From assembly GCA_050742535.1 (NCBI GenBank), contig JBOGIQ010000088.1, positions 1-18,729 on the forward strand: DNA of 18,729 nucleotides, written 5' to 3'. Within the stretch, counting starts at the first letter, position 1, and every line of letters begins with the position of its first letter. The stretch comes from Gp6-AA40 sp050742535. Its GTDB lineage: Bacteria; Acidobacteriota; Vicinamibacteria; Vicinamibacterales; UBA2999. Of this stretch, positions 8,243-14,695 are shown piece by piece. Both the position numbers and the translations under genes were made by a program. The notes beneath the pieces are model-generated. The model was not told where the DNA came from and made no database searches. It saw only the letters and a list, made by a program, of their open reading frames with translations.

Positions 8243-8250
8243 CGCGCCCG

Positions 8251-8922
8251 TCAGTCGTCAATCTCGACTTCGCTGGCCAGGATCGAACCGTTCGCCTGAC
8301 GCGTTCCTTCGACTTCGACCCGAGTGCCATTGACGATGCTCGCGCACGGGTCCTCGAACTTCGTCGCGCCGTTCGTGATCACCATCACGCCTGCGACCGT
8401 GAACGTGATCGAATTGCAGGTTCCCGTCCGGCCCGACACCACGCCTTCGACTTCGGCCTCGTCGTCATCCCCATCATCGTCGTCGTCATCGTCGTCATGG
8501 TCCCGGTCCTCGTCCTCGAGTCGGGCACCGGTCCCGCTTAGCGAGACGACGATGTGAATCCGATCTCCGGCCGCGACACCGCTCAACGTGATCGTCGCGC
8601 TGGCTCCGTTGCCGGCGAATCTCAACTGGACATCGCCGGGAGGCACACCGTTCAGCTCGAAGTTTCCGCTTCCGTCGACGGTGGTCGTGATGTCGGTGCC
8701 AACGATCGTGACGGTGACGGTCGTCGTTGCCATCGGCCGCGCGCCCGTGACGCTTGCGGTGGCGGAGACGGGAACTCCCGTTACGCGGCCTGTAATAGTT
8801 GCGGTTCCGGCACGAAGAAAGCCCGACGGCCCGGCCGGCGAAAGAGCCTCGGTGCCCCCGCAGGCGGCTGCTGTAGTACATAGCGCGACTGCGAAAACGG
8901 CCAATAGCCTGGAAATGAGCAC
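8251..8922 (-). CDS. DUF5666-type exported protein, probable lipoprotein, with Asp-rich linker
   Basis: The product has 223 residues from the GTG at 8922, chosen because AGGAGG (8928-8933) sits 5 nt upstream; a GTG at 8928 would overlap that site. The N-terminus is a signal peptide with a relaxed lipobox ending AAAC21-GG. Residues about 40-130 look like a small beta-sandwich (VDGSGNFELNGVPPGDVQLRF), similar to carboxypeptidase-regulatory-like domains. Residues 136-157 are almost all Asp/Glu, a likely flexible or calcium-binding linker. Residues 157-223 match DUF5666 (VEGVVSG...FTVAG.MVITNGATKFE...NGTRVEVEG...NGSILASEVEI). The role is unknown; such proteins are exported or surface-bound. It lies 45 nt after a run of three tiny genes on the same strand and could share their transcript. 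Confidence 0.75.
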   Translation of the reverse strand: MLISRLLAVFAVALCTTAAACGGTEALSPAGPSGFLRAGTATITGRVTGVPVSATASVTGARPMATTTVTVTIVGTDITTTVDGSGNFELNGVPPGDVQLRFAGNGASATITLSGVAAGDRIHIVVSLSGTGARLEDEDRDHDDDDDDDDGDDDEAEVEGVVSGRTGTCNSITFTVAGVMVITNGATKFEDPCASIVNGTRVEVEGTRQANGSILASEVEIDD

Positions 8923-8967
8923 ACGCACCTCCTCGCGGGCCGTGAGAAAGGGGCACGTTCCGAACGC

Positions 8968-9147
8968 CTATGCCGTTCGCCGGCGATCGTCTCCGCGCGG
9001 GACGCGACGCCGATCAGGGGTGGAGCGGCGATCGTGCGCCTCAGCTTTGGCGGCGTCGAAGTGACGCCGCCATTCGTCGAGCTCTTTCCCCAGGGTGTCG
9101 ATTCGCCGTCGATGATCCGACGTGCTGAAGCCCTTTCGTTCGGCCAC
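8968..9147 (-). CDS. Small charged helical protein (59 aa), hypothetical, overlapping the zinc-ribbon gene
   Basis: The GTG start uses the last G of the upstream gene's TAG stop (TAGTG, 9149-9145), a 1-nt overlap typical of translational coupling. The frame runs 59 codons to TAG 8970-8968. Residues 9-38 form a charged amphipathic helix (RRRIDTLGKELDEWRRHF), and the rest is Arg/Asp-rich and probably disordered. I recognise no family. Being under 60 residues it would be missed by common length cut-offs. The codon pattern (strong third-position G/C) and the exact junction with its neighbour support it as real. It is the third gene of a small operon with a winged-helix-like and a zinc-ribbon protein. 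Confidence 0.55.
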   Translation of the reverse strand: MAERKGFSTSDHRRRIDTLGKELDEWRRHFDAAKAEAHDRRSTPDRRRVPRGDDRRRTA

Positions 9148-9365
9148 TAAGCGGATCGTACTGATGTCTGCCGGGCGGAACCAATGAGCTGGGGCGATCG
9201 AGGGGGCGGCGCCGTTGAGACCTGACTGGCGCCGGTGTCTTCGGCGATCGGCACGTCGAAACTACGGCCACAGTCGTAGCAATACCAGTGTTCGCGCCGT
9301 TCCGTGTGGACGCGGATCGTATTTGGCGAGTGGCACCGCGAGCAATGACAGATAGGTAGCCGCAC
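9147..9365 (-). CDS. Small zinc-ribbon protein (72 aa)
   Basis: The GTG start at 9365 has a GGGGGA ribosome-binding site 7 nt upstream. Two CxxC knuckles are present: C8-S-R-C11 and C29-Y-D-C32, with 17 residues between them, the usual layout of a zinc ribbon (CHCSRCHSPN ... HWYCYDCGRSF). The C-terminal 35 residues are low-complexity Pro/Ser/Ala. Zinc ribbons of this size bind nucleic acids or proteins, but the specific role cannot be told. It begins 12 nt after the winged-helix-like gene, and its stop overlaps the start of the 59-residue gene. Confidence 0.65.
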   Translation of the reverse strand: MRLPICHCSRCHSPNTIRVHTERREHWYCYDCGRSFDVPIAEDTGASQVSTAPPPRSPQLIGSARQTSVRSA

Positions 9366-9377
9366 GGATGTGTCCCC

Positions 9378-9614
9378 CTATGAAACCGCCCGTTTGGATC
9401 GATCGAGCGGTGCGTCCAGCGGGCGTGGGCGTGGGGCTGCGATGTAGTGGCCTTGCCGCGTTCGAAGCAGGACACCATCACGAGTCAAGCGCTCCAGCAC
9501 GATTCCGCAGGTGGTTGAGTCCATCTGCCAGAGGCGACATGCCTGGGCGAACGTGAGCCGTAATCCGGGCATCTCGCGAAACTCTCCGCGCACACGTTGA
9601 ACCAGAGCTTCCAT
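9378..9614 (-). CDS. Small winged-helix-like protein (78 aa)
   Basis: The start at ATG 9614 is chosen because GGAGGA (9619-9624) lies 4 nt upstream; a GTG at 9626 would place the ribosome-binding site inside the gene. The core MPGLRLTFAQACRLWQMDSTTCGIVLERLTRDGVLLRTRQGHYI reads as a winged helix: a recognition-type helix after 'LTFAQACRLW', a second helix 'TCGIVLERLTRDGVL', then a wing 'RTRQGHYI'. I recall many similar short acidobacterial proteins, all uncharacterised. The tail is Pro/Arg-rich. It is the first gene of a minus-strand operon with the zinc-ribbon and 59-residue proteins. It may be a DNA-binding or adaptor protein, but no target is visible. Confidence 0.65.
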   Translation of the reverse strand: MEALVQRVRGEFREMPGLRLTFAQACRLWQMDSTTCGIVLERLTRDGVLLRTRQGHYIAAPRPRPLDAPLDRSKRAVS

Positions 9615-9718
9615 TTCGTCCTCCACGCTTCCAATGGGTTTGCGGACGGTGACAATGGCGGGCCGATTGTGCGGTTTGATTGCGTGTCGATCCAGATGGC
9701 AAAAATTCCAGCAACGCC

Positions 9719-9736
9719 CCTGTCACTATTAACAGG
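9719..9736 (+). promoter_or_regulatory. Palindromic element CCTGTCACTATTAACAGG upstream of an exported-protein gene
   Basis: Imperfect palindrome (CCTGT ... ACAGG) 43 bp upstream of the ATG at 9780. It matches 15 of 18 positions of the minus-strand element upstream of the TonB-dependent receptor (6360-6377), in the same orientation relative to the downstream gene. The centre CACTATTAAC is AT-rich and could overlap a -10 box. Confidence 0.45.
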
Positions 9737-9779
9737 GCGGCTGAGAAGCGGCGAAAGTGTGTAGGATCGTCCGCGTCGC

Positions 9780-10610
9780 ATGCGCATCGTCGCGATCGTC
9801 CTGGCCCTGCTCCTGCCCGCCACAGCAGCCGCTCAAGGTCGCGGTGGCGGCGCGAAACCTGCGGCACCGGCGCCCGCTGCGCCGCGCTGGCCGGATGGCA
9901 CCATCAACCTCGGCGCCGCGCCAGGCCAGACCGGAATGTGGGACGGCGGCGAGCCGCTCACGACCATCCCCAGCAACTACGAGAGGCCCGGCGGCCAACC
10001 GCGGCCCGGTCTCGTCCACCTCGACAAAATTCCAATACAGCCATGGGCGAAGGCGCTCCTCGATGTGCGTCACGCCCGCTTTCTCGCGGATGAGCCGTAT
10101 ACGCGCTGCAAGCCGTCGCCCGCGGCGCGCGCGTTTCAAACCGCCTACGGCATCGAGCTGCTGAACCTGCCGGGCAGCGGCCGCATCTACCTGTTTCAAA
10201 CGGGTGGAGCGCACTCGTTCCGCGTCATCTATATGGATGGCCGATCCCATCCCGCGACCATCGAACCGAGCTACTTCGGACATTCCATCGGATGGTGGGA
10301 CGGCGACACGCTGGTGATCGATACGGTTGGCTTCAACGAGAACGCCTGGCTCGAACGCTGGGGAATGCCGCACACCGGCCGGCTCCGCACCATCGAACGC
10401 GTGACGCGGACCGACGTCAACACCCTGAGATACGAAATCACCGTTGACGACCCGGGCGCGTATACGGCGCCCTGGACGAGCGGCTACACCAAGCGTTGGA
10501 ACCCGGGCATCGAGCCTTTCGAATACGTGTGCCAGGAGAACAACTACGGCCCGCAGCTGATGATTGGGGTCACGGGCGGTGACGTCCGCACGAGCACGGT
10601 CATCCCCTAG
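9780..10610 (+). CDS. Exported protein of a widespread uncharacterised acidobacterial family
   Basis: The product has 276 residues. A signal peptide covers 1-18 (PATAAAQ), followed by a Gly/Ala/Pro-rich linker to about residue 36. The conserved core includes PWA (88-90), an EPYTRCKPSPAARAFQ block (105-120), RVIYMDGRSHP (148-158), GWWDGDTLVIDTVGFNENAW (171-190), GMPHTGRLRTIERVTR (195-210), TVDDPGAYTAPWT (221-233) and EYVCQENNY (248-256). I recognise this order of blocks from many Acidobacteriota and Proteobacteria proteins annotated only as hypothetical. Cys110 and Cys251 may pair in the periplasm. The activity is unknown, though the invariant W-D-G-D-T and D-D-P motifs suggest a functional surface. 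The gene is monocistronic, and a shared palindromic element lies upstream. Confidence 0.8.
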   Translation: MRIVAIVLALLLPATAAAQGRGGGAKPAAPAPAAPRWPDGTINLGAAPGQTGMWDGGEPLTTIPSNYERPGGQPRPGLVHLDKIPIQPWAKALLDVRHARFLADEPYTRCKPSPAARAFQTAYGIELLNLPGSGRIYLFQTGGAHSFRVIYMDGRSHPATIEPSYFGHSIGWWDGDTLVIDTVGFNENAWLERWGMPHTGRLRTIERVTRTDVNTLRYEITVDDPGAYTAPWTSGYTKRWNPGIEPFEYVCQENNYGPQLMIGVTGGDVRTSTVIP

Positions 10611-11015
10611 CCGCCATCGCGGACAGCTTCGGTTTCGGTGCCAGTTGCCGGCGGCTGGTTGCGAGAACCAGGAACTCCGTCGACGCGGGTGATGTAACTC
10701 ACCGGGTGAGCCTGGGCGCGAGCGACATGTGACGCCGGCGCCGCTGCTATTGCCACTGACGTTTGACGTGCCCGGTGACCGCACACGATTCGAAGGCTGT
10801 CGTGCGGATCACCCAAGGCGACGGTGTGACCGTAAGTCCATGCCGGAGGGGCCGATTTTGCACGCCGCGAACCGGAGCCGCGAACAGGCGCGCCCGGTGA
10901 GTTCTACCGAGTGTCCGCGTCGAATGGGTTGCTTGGCAGGCACAGAAAGGCTCATGGCTCCCGCAGGCGCGGCCGATAATGCCAGACGAGTGATGTGTGA
11001 CGATCCGCGCAGCTG
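10611..11015. other. About 400 bp without a convincing gene
   Basis: Open frames exist on both strands (10729-11019 plus, 10747-11034 minus), but their translations are Arg/Cys/His-rich and lack protein-like patterns, so I treat them as chance. A 13-nt palindrome CTCACC-G-GGTGAG lies at 10698-10710, with a further GGTGA just upstream at 10688-10692. I see no RNA gene or riboswitch I can name. Confidence 0.4.
10698..10710. repeat. 13-nt palindrome CTCACCGGGTGAG
   Basis: Perfect 6-bp arms around one central base. A GGTGA six bases upstream could pair with the same TCACC, giving a GGTGA-N6-TCACC alternative. It lies in the gene-poor stretch after the exported-protein gene, so it may be an operator or a remnant with no function. 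Confidence 0.3.
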
Positions 11016-11198
11016 CTAGCCGCCGCCGAGCCACGGACTCTTCGGGCTGCGCGGGCGATCCGGCGGCGGGACGTCGCGTCCTTCCCCGTCCGGATGATTG
11101 TGATGGTCTGGGGGAGGCGCCTGATCGCGCCCGTCGCCTTTTGCCGGCTGTGGCGCCAGCGGCCGCCGCTCGCTCGGGTCGTCGGTCTTCTCGGCCAT
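11016..11198 (-). CDS. Possible small Pro/Asp-rich protein (60 aa), hypothetical
   Basis: The start ATG 11198 is preferred because AGAGG lies 5 nt upstream; an earlier ATG at 11216 lacks such spacing. The 60 residues are hydrophilic and low in complexity (MAEKTDDPSERRPLAPQ..., ending RSPKSPWLGGG), with no membrane segment or cysteine. It resembles the disordered N-terminal leaders seen on some larger proteins, but the frame stops at TAG 11016-11018. It lies divergent from the M23 peptidase gene. Function is unknown; it could be a real disordered small protein or a chance frame. Confidence 0.35.
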   Translation of the reverse strand: MAEKTDDPSERRPLAPQPAKGDGRDQAPPPDHHNHPDGEGRDVPPPDRPRSPKSPWLGGG

Positions 11199-11304
11199 GT
11201 GGCCCTCTACCGCCATCCTACGCGCATGCAGGCAGTGGAACTAATGAGATGGCGCGGTCACAACTTCCAGCCAGCTCGACGCGTCTAAATCGCTGTAGCG
11301 TCTC

Positions 11305-12195
11305 ATGTATCTGACCAGAATTGCCGCGACGGCGCTGGCAACACTCGTTGCGCTGTATGGGCCCGTGCTCGCGCGTGCGCAGGCACCACCGGTGCTTCAA
11401 ACCGTGTTGTCCGCTCAAGCCGCGGGGCCCGGCGATGTCGTGCGGCTCGACATCGCGTGCACCTGCGAAGCGACCGGCACGTCGGCCACCATCTTTGGCC
11501 GCCCCATCCACCTCGCGCGCGTCGGCGATCGCTGGCAGGGACTGATCGGCATCGATCTCGAAGTCAAGCCAGGCACCTATCCGATTGAAGTCGCCGTCAC
11601 ACCGACCGGTTCCGGCGCCATCGCCTCCGCGCAGACGCTGACGGTGATCGACAAGAAGTACCAGGTCCGCCGCCTCCGGGTGGCGCCAAACTTCGTTGAC
11701 CCGCCTGCCAGCGAGCTCACCCGTATCCAGCAGGACGCGGCAGCGCTGCAGACGATCTTCGAAGCCGCCGGCAGCCCGCGGCAGTGGCAGGGCGCCTTTC
11801 AAGCGCCCGTCAGCAACCCGCCGAACAGCAGCTTTGGCGCGCGCAGCATCTATAACGGTCAGCCGAGAAGCCCGCACAGCGGCACCGACTTCAGCGCCAA
11901 AGCGGGTACGCCGGTCACGGCCCCGGCTTCAGGCCAGGTGGTGCTGGCCAGGTCCTTGTACTTCACCGGCAACACCGTGGTCCTCGATCACGGTCTCGGG
12001 CTCTACTCGCTGCTCGCGCACCTCCAGGAGATCGGCGTGAAGGAGGGCGATCACGTCACGCGCGGAGACGTCGTCGGACTCGTCGGCGGCACCGGCCGCG
12101 TGACCGCACCGCATCTGCACTGGAGCGTGCGGCTGAACAACGCGCGCGTCGATCCGCTATCGGTGCTGGCGGTGACGAAGGACCTGCGTGAGTGA
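11305..12195 (+). CDS. M23-family zinc metallopeptidase (peptidoglycan DD-endopeptidase type)
   Basis: The product has 296 residues. A signal peptide covers about 1-26 (VLARAQA). Residues 30-115 form a beta-rich domain of the kind that precedes M23 domains in acidobacterial and deltaproteobacterial proteins. The catalytic domain covers about 165-292. Zinc ligands are H191 and D195 (HSGTDF) and H272 (PHLHWSV), with H239 (LLAHL) and H270 as the other active-site histidines, so the site looks complete. It should cleave peptide cross-links in murein in the periplasm. There is no clear ribosome-binding site before the ATG. Its stop codon lies at the base of a strong hairpin shared with the convergent heme-binding gene. 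Confidence 0.88.
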   Translation: MYLTRIAATALATLVALYGPVLARAQAPPVLQTVLSAQAAGPGDVVRLDIACTCEATGTSATIFGRPIHLARVGDRWQGLIGIDLEVKPGTYPIEVAVTPTGSGAIASAQTLTVIDKKYQVRRLRVAPNFVDPPASELTRIQQDAAALQTIFEAAGSPRQWQGAFQAPVSNPPNSSFGARSIYNGQPRSPHSGTDFSAKAGTPVTAPASGQVVLARSLYFTGNTVVLDHGLGLYSLLAHLQEIGVKEGDHVTRGDVVGLVGGTGRVTAPHLHWSVRLNNARVDPLSVLAVTKDLRE

Positions 12196-12226
12196 GCAGG
12201 AAATCGCAGTTCGCGATCTCCTGCTC
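12194..12226. terminator. Bidirectional hairpin between convergent genes
   Basis: Arms of 14 bp (12194-12207 and 12213-12226; GAGCAGGA...ATCGC) with a single mismatch and a 5-nt AGTTC loop. It lies exactly between the M23 peptidase stop and the stop of the minus-strand heme-binding gene. No long T-tract is present on either side, but stem strength and position fit a shared transcription terminator. Confidence 0.65.
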
Positions 12227-12237
12227 GTCGACACGCC

Positions 12238-12954
12238 TCAGTAACCCGACGCTACAGCTTCTTCTCCGATAAACACGCCATTACGCCACGTATTCAGGCA
12301 TCGCGGGTGGGTAAATACAGAAGGCCCGTCGGGAACGCTGTACGTGATGTCGTCAACGAGCGCGCCGCCGGGCGGATTCAGATTCAATTCGTTGCGCGTG
12401 CGCTTCGCGATCTCGTGATCCGCGCATGACGTGTCACCGCTGATTCCGAGGCCACCGACGATTTTGGTTCCCCTGTAAATCGGGACGCCGCCGCCGAAGA
12501 AGATCAAACCGCCACCGATCTGGTTGGTACCCCCTGCTTGGCCTCCGGGAGCCGCGTTGAGCGACGGGTGCCACAAGTTGGATTGACCGAGGCTCCACAG
12601 TGAGTGGCCCGGCTGCGTGAACGTGTACAGCCGCGCTGTCGACAGGGCCAGTGTGTCGAGGCTGAACGCGTTCGCGGTGTAGGCCTTGGCTTTTGCAATC
12701 GCCTGGCTACCGGGCCACACCTGCGTGGGATCCGCGGTCGTCGTGATATACGCGCAGATCTCGCCGTCGCGGTTCACGACCGCGCCCCACATCCGCGCGC
12801 CTCCAAAGAGACCACCGGCGTTGGAAATCTTCGCCGCGGCCAGCATTGCCTGGCGCAGCTCAGACGCCGACGGGACGTCATTGCAGTTCGCCGCAGCCGC
12901 GTCCGTCGCCGAACACAGCGCTGCAGCCATCAGCACCCCAAGAATCTTTTTCAT
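12238..12954 (-). CDS. GlcG/HbpS-family heme-binding-type exported protein
   Basis: The product has 238 residues from the ATG at 12954, preferred because GAGGAG lies 5 nt upstream; an ATG at 12966 overlaps that site. A signal peptide covers 1-22 (ATDAAAAN). The core (about 30-195) matches the GlcG/HbpS family: SELRQAMLAAAKISNAGG, MWGAVVNRDGEICAY, WPGSQAIAKAKAYTANAFS and the hallmark GGGVPIYRGTKIVGGLGISGDTSCADHEIA (154-183). Family members form octamers, and HbpS binds heme and senses redox state; whether this one binds heme is not shown. Cysteines at 24, 67, 177 and 219 may form disulfides in the periplasm. A palindrome lies in the divergent region upstream. Confidence 0.85.
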   Translation of the reverse strand: MKKILGVLMAAALCSATDAAAANCNDVPSASELRQAMLAAAKISNAGGLFGGARMWGAVVNRDGEICAYITTTADPTQVWPGSQAIAKAKAYTANAFSLDTLALSTARLYTFTQPGHSLWSLGQSNLWHPSLNAAPGGQAGGTNQIGGGLIFFGGGVPIYRGTKIVGGLGISGDTSCADHEIAKRTRNELNLNPPGGALVDDITYSVPDGPSVFTHPRCLNTWRNGVFIGEEAVASGY

Positions 12955-12976
12955 GGCTCTCCTCATTTGCGAAGCG

Positions 12977-12989
12977 CAGGAACTTCCTG
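12977..12989. promoter_or_regulatory. Palindrome CAGGAA-C-TTCCTG in a divergent promoter region
   Basis: Perfect 6-bp arms around one base, between the heme-binding gene (minus) and the small gene at 13048 (plus). On the minus strand a TATAAG-like -10 lies just upstream of it, which would put the palindrome near the transcription start. It is a candidate operator; the regulator is unknown. Confidence 0.3.
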
Positions 12990-13047
12990 AGCGCGCGGAC
13001 TTATATCACAGCGCTGCGCGGGTGAAACGCAGGATTGCGGATAACAT

Positions 13048-13374
13048 TTGAGCAACGTGCAGCACGCGATTTTCGAAATCGTCGAGAAGCTCTCTGGCGT
13101 CGGCGAACTGTTTCAGGATGGAACAGTCCTGCGGCAAGTCCGCTACTCGATCACGCGCTATCAGGGCATGCTGGTCGGCTCCGGCATGCCGGTCCCCGGT
13201 CTGCACCGGATCGAAGGTGCCACTGACTACGAAGTGACCGACGTCTCGCTGATCGGCCGGCCGCTGACGTTGCGCCTCGAGGACGGCCGGGCGATCGGCG
13301 TCACGCTGGCCGCGCGCGACGGCCGCATCCTGAGCGAAGGGCACGGGCCGGGCGGCCGCTGCCGCTGCTGTTGA
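13048..13374 (+). CDS. Small protein of unknown function (108 aa)
   Basis: The frame opens with TTG 13048 (GGAT about 6 nt upstream) or GTG 13057, and ends at TGA 13372-13374. The fold looks beta-rich: an N-terminal helix (HAIFEIVEKLSGVGELF), then strands VRYSITRYQGMLVGSG, DYEVTDVSLIGRPLTLRLEDGRAIGVTLAARDGRI, and a short Gly/Cys tail (GRCRCC). The 'LIGRPLTLRLEDGR..' pattern recurs in small acidobacterial hypotheticals I recall, but no function is known. There is no signal peptide, so it is probably cytoplasmic. The -35 box of the next gene overlaps its stop codon, so the following GntR-slipin operon has its own promoter. Confidence 0.6.
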   Translation: MSNVQHAIFEIVEKLSGVGELFQDGTVLRQVRYSITRYQGMLVGSGMPVPGLHRIEGATDYEVTDVSLIGRPLTLRLEDGRAIGVTLAARDGRILSEGHGPGGRCRCC

Positions 13375-13399
13375 CAGTGTACTAATCTACTAGTACAAT
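13371..13399 (+). promoter_or_regulatory. Near-consensus sigma-70 promoter of the GntR-slipin operon
   Basis: TTGACA (13371-13376) and TACAAT (13394-13399) are separated by exactly 17 bp. The -10 box ends only 7 bp before the GTG start at 13407, so transcription should begin at or next to the first codon, giving a leaderless mRNA. The -35 box overlaps the stop codon of the preceding gene. Confidence 0.8.
13378..13397. promoter_or_regulatory. Operator palindrome TGTACTA-N6-TAGTACA
   Basis: Perfect 7-bp arms with a 6-bp spacer, lying in the promoter spacer and overlapping the -10 box. The GT...AC ends fit GntR-family operators. Binding of the regulator encoded just downstream would block RNA polymerase, so simple negative autoregulation is expected. 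Confidence 0.7.
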
Positions 13400-13406
13400 C
13401 GTCCGC

Positions 13407-13790
13407 GTGGCGATTGTCTCCGTCGATTCGCGGGACCGCACGCCCATTTACGCGCAGCTCGAACGCGCCCTGCGCGCGGCCATTGCCACCGGCAGGCTCG
13501 CGGCCGGCGACCAGTTGCCGACCGTCCGCCAGCTCGCCGTCGAACTGAGCATCAACGCCAACACGGTCGCGCGCGTCTACGCCGAGCTCGAACGCGCGGG
13601 CATCCTCGAAACGCGCCGCGGCGTCGGCACCTTCGTCAGCGCCACGCCGGCGCAGGCGCACCCGCCAAAACAGCACGAACGGCGGCTTCGGACCTTCATC
13701 ACCCGGCTGCTGGCCGACGCCTCGGCCGCCGGCTTCACGCTCGACGACATTCTCGAAGGGCTTCAGGCACATCGAAAGGGAGATACGTAA
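13407..13790 (+). CDS. GntR-family transcriptional regulator, YtrA type
   Basis: The product has 127 residues. The N-terminal winged helix shows the family signature: TPIYAQLERALRAAIATGRL (12-31), LPTVRQLAVELSINANTVARVYAELERAGILETRRGVGTFV (37-77). The C-terminal part is only about 50 residues, a short helical region (ERRLRTFITRLLADASAAGFTLDDILEGL) as in the YtrA subfamily, with no effector-binding domain of the FadR or HutC type. The GTG at 13407 fits the family N-terminus. No ribosome-binding site exists and the promoter lies directly upstream, so translation is probably leaderless. Its stop overlaps the slipin start by one base (TAATG), so the two are co-translated. It likely represses its own operon through the palindrome at 13378-13397. 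Confidence 0.9.
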   Translation: MAIVSVDSRDRTPIYAQLERALRAAIATGRLAAGDQLPTVRQLAVELSINANTVARVYAELERAGILETRRGVGTFVSATPAQAHPPKQHERRLRTFITRLLADASAAGFTLDDILEGLQAHRKGDT

Positions 13791-14695
13791 TGGCCGACAT
13801 CGGCATTCCTGTCAACGGGCCGCGCCTCAACGTGATCTCGCTGGCGATCTTCATCGTCTCGATCGCCGCGGCGGTGATTGTCGGCGTCCGGACCGAGAAC
13901 CTGATCGCACCGACGGTGATCATCCTCGTCGGGCTGGCGCTGATGCAGTCGCCGCGCGTCGCACAGCAGTGGGAGCGGGGCGTGGTGCTGCGCCTCGGCC
14001 GCTACGTCGGGCTTCGCGGCCCCGGATTGTTCTGGGTCGTTCCCTTCGTCGACTCCGTGTCGTCGTGGATCGATCAGCGAACGATCACCACCGGCTTCGC
14101 TGCCGAACAAACGCTGACGTCCGACACCGTCCCGGTCAACGTCGACGCGGTGCTCTTCTGGATGGTGCACGACGCGGAGAAGGCGGCGCTGGAGGTGCAG
14201 AACTACCGCACGGCAATCAGCTGGGCTGCGCAGACAGCGCTGCGCGACATCATCGGCCGCACGGCGCTGACCGACCTGCTGCGCGGGCGCGAGAAGATCG
14301 AAGCGGACCTTCAGCAGCTGATCGATCAGCGGTCCACGCCGTGGGGCGTCACGGTCTCGGCCGTGGAAATGCGCGACGTGGTGATTCCCGTCGCGCTGCA
14401 GGACGCGATGTCACGGGAAGCGCAGGCGGCGCGCGAGAAGCAGGCGCGCATCATCCTCGGCCAGGCGGAGATGGAGATCGCCCACTCCTTTTCAGAGGCC
14501 GCCAAGGCGTATCACGACGACCCGACGGCGCTGCACCTGCGCGCGATGAACATGCTGTACGAGGGTCTCAAGGAGAAGGGCGCGCTGATGCTCATCCCCA
14601 GCAGCGCGGTGGAATCGATGGGCATGGGCGGGCTGCTCGGCGCCGCGGCGCTGCGGCAGCAGTCGCTTACCGGTGGCGGCGGCGAAGTGAAATAA
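13790..14695 (+). CDS. Slipin (stomatin-like SPFH-domain membrane protein)
   Basis: The product has 301 residues. Two N-terminal hydrophobic segments (about 13-33 and 37-53) form a membrane hairpin or two helices. The SPFH domain starts at about residue 57 with VAQQWERGVVLRLGRYVGLRGPGLFWVVPFVDSV, followed by IDQRTITTGF, TLTSDTVPVNVDAVLFWMV and WGVTVSAVEMRDVVIP. A coiled-coil region follows (AQAAREKQARIILGQAEMEIAHSFSEAAKAY). The end carries the LMLIPSSAVESMG segment typical of slipins. Stomatin-like proteins form membrane rings that organise microdomains or guard membrane proteases and channels. Its partner is often an NfeD protease, but none is nearby. Here the gene is coupled to a YtrA-type repressor, which suggests induced expression under membrane or cell-envelope stress. 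Confidence 0.9.
   Translation: MADIGIPVNGPRLNVISLAIFIVSIAAAVIVGVRTENLIAPTVIILVGLALMQSPRVAQQWERGVVLRLGRYVGLRGPGLFWVVPFVDSVSSWIDQRTITTGFAAEQTLTSDTVPVNVDAVLFWMVHDAEKAALEVQNYRTAISWAAQTALRDIIGRTALTDLLRGREKIEADLQQLIDQRSTPWGVTVSAVEMRDVVIPVALQDAMSREAQAAREKQARIILGQAEMEIAHSFSEAAKAYHDDPTALHLRAMNMLYEGLKEKGALMLIPSSAVESMGMGGLLGAAALRQQSLTGGGGEVK

Noticed and set aside
9049..9071. Perfect 9-bp GGCGGCGTC/GACGCCGCC hairpin as a terminator
   Set aside because: It lies inside the 59-codon gene (8968-9147) and has no T-tract. The repeated GCC/GAC codons explain it.
9041..9481. Minus-strand 146-codon frame across the zinc-ribbon gene
   Set aside because: It is out of frame with three better-supported small genes that have ribosome-binding sites or coupled junctions, and its translation lacks protein-like pattern.
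10729..11034. Overlapping frames on both strands in the 10.7-11.0 kb gap
   Set aside because: The translations are Arg/Cys/His-rich without recognisable motifs or ribosome-binding sites, typical of chance frames in GC-rich DNA.
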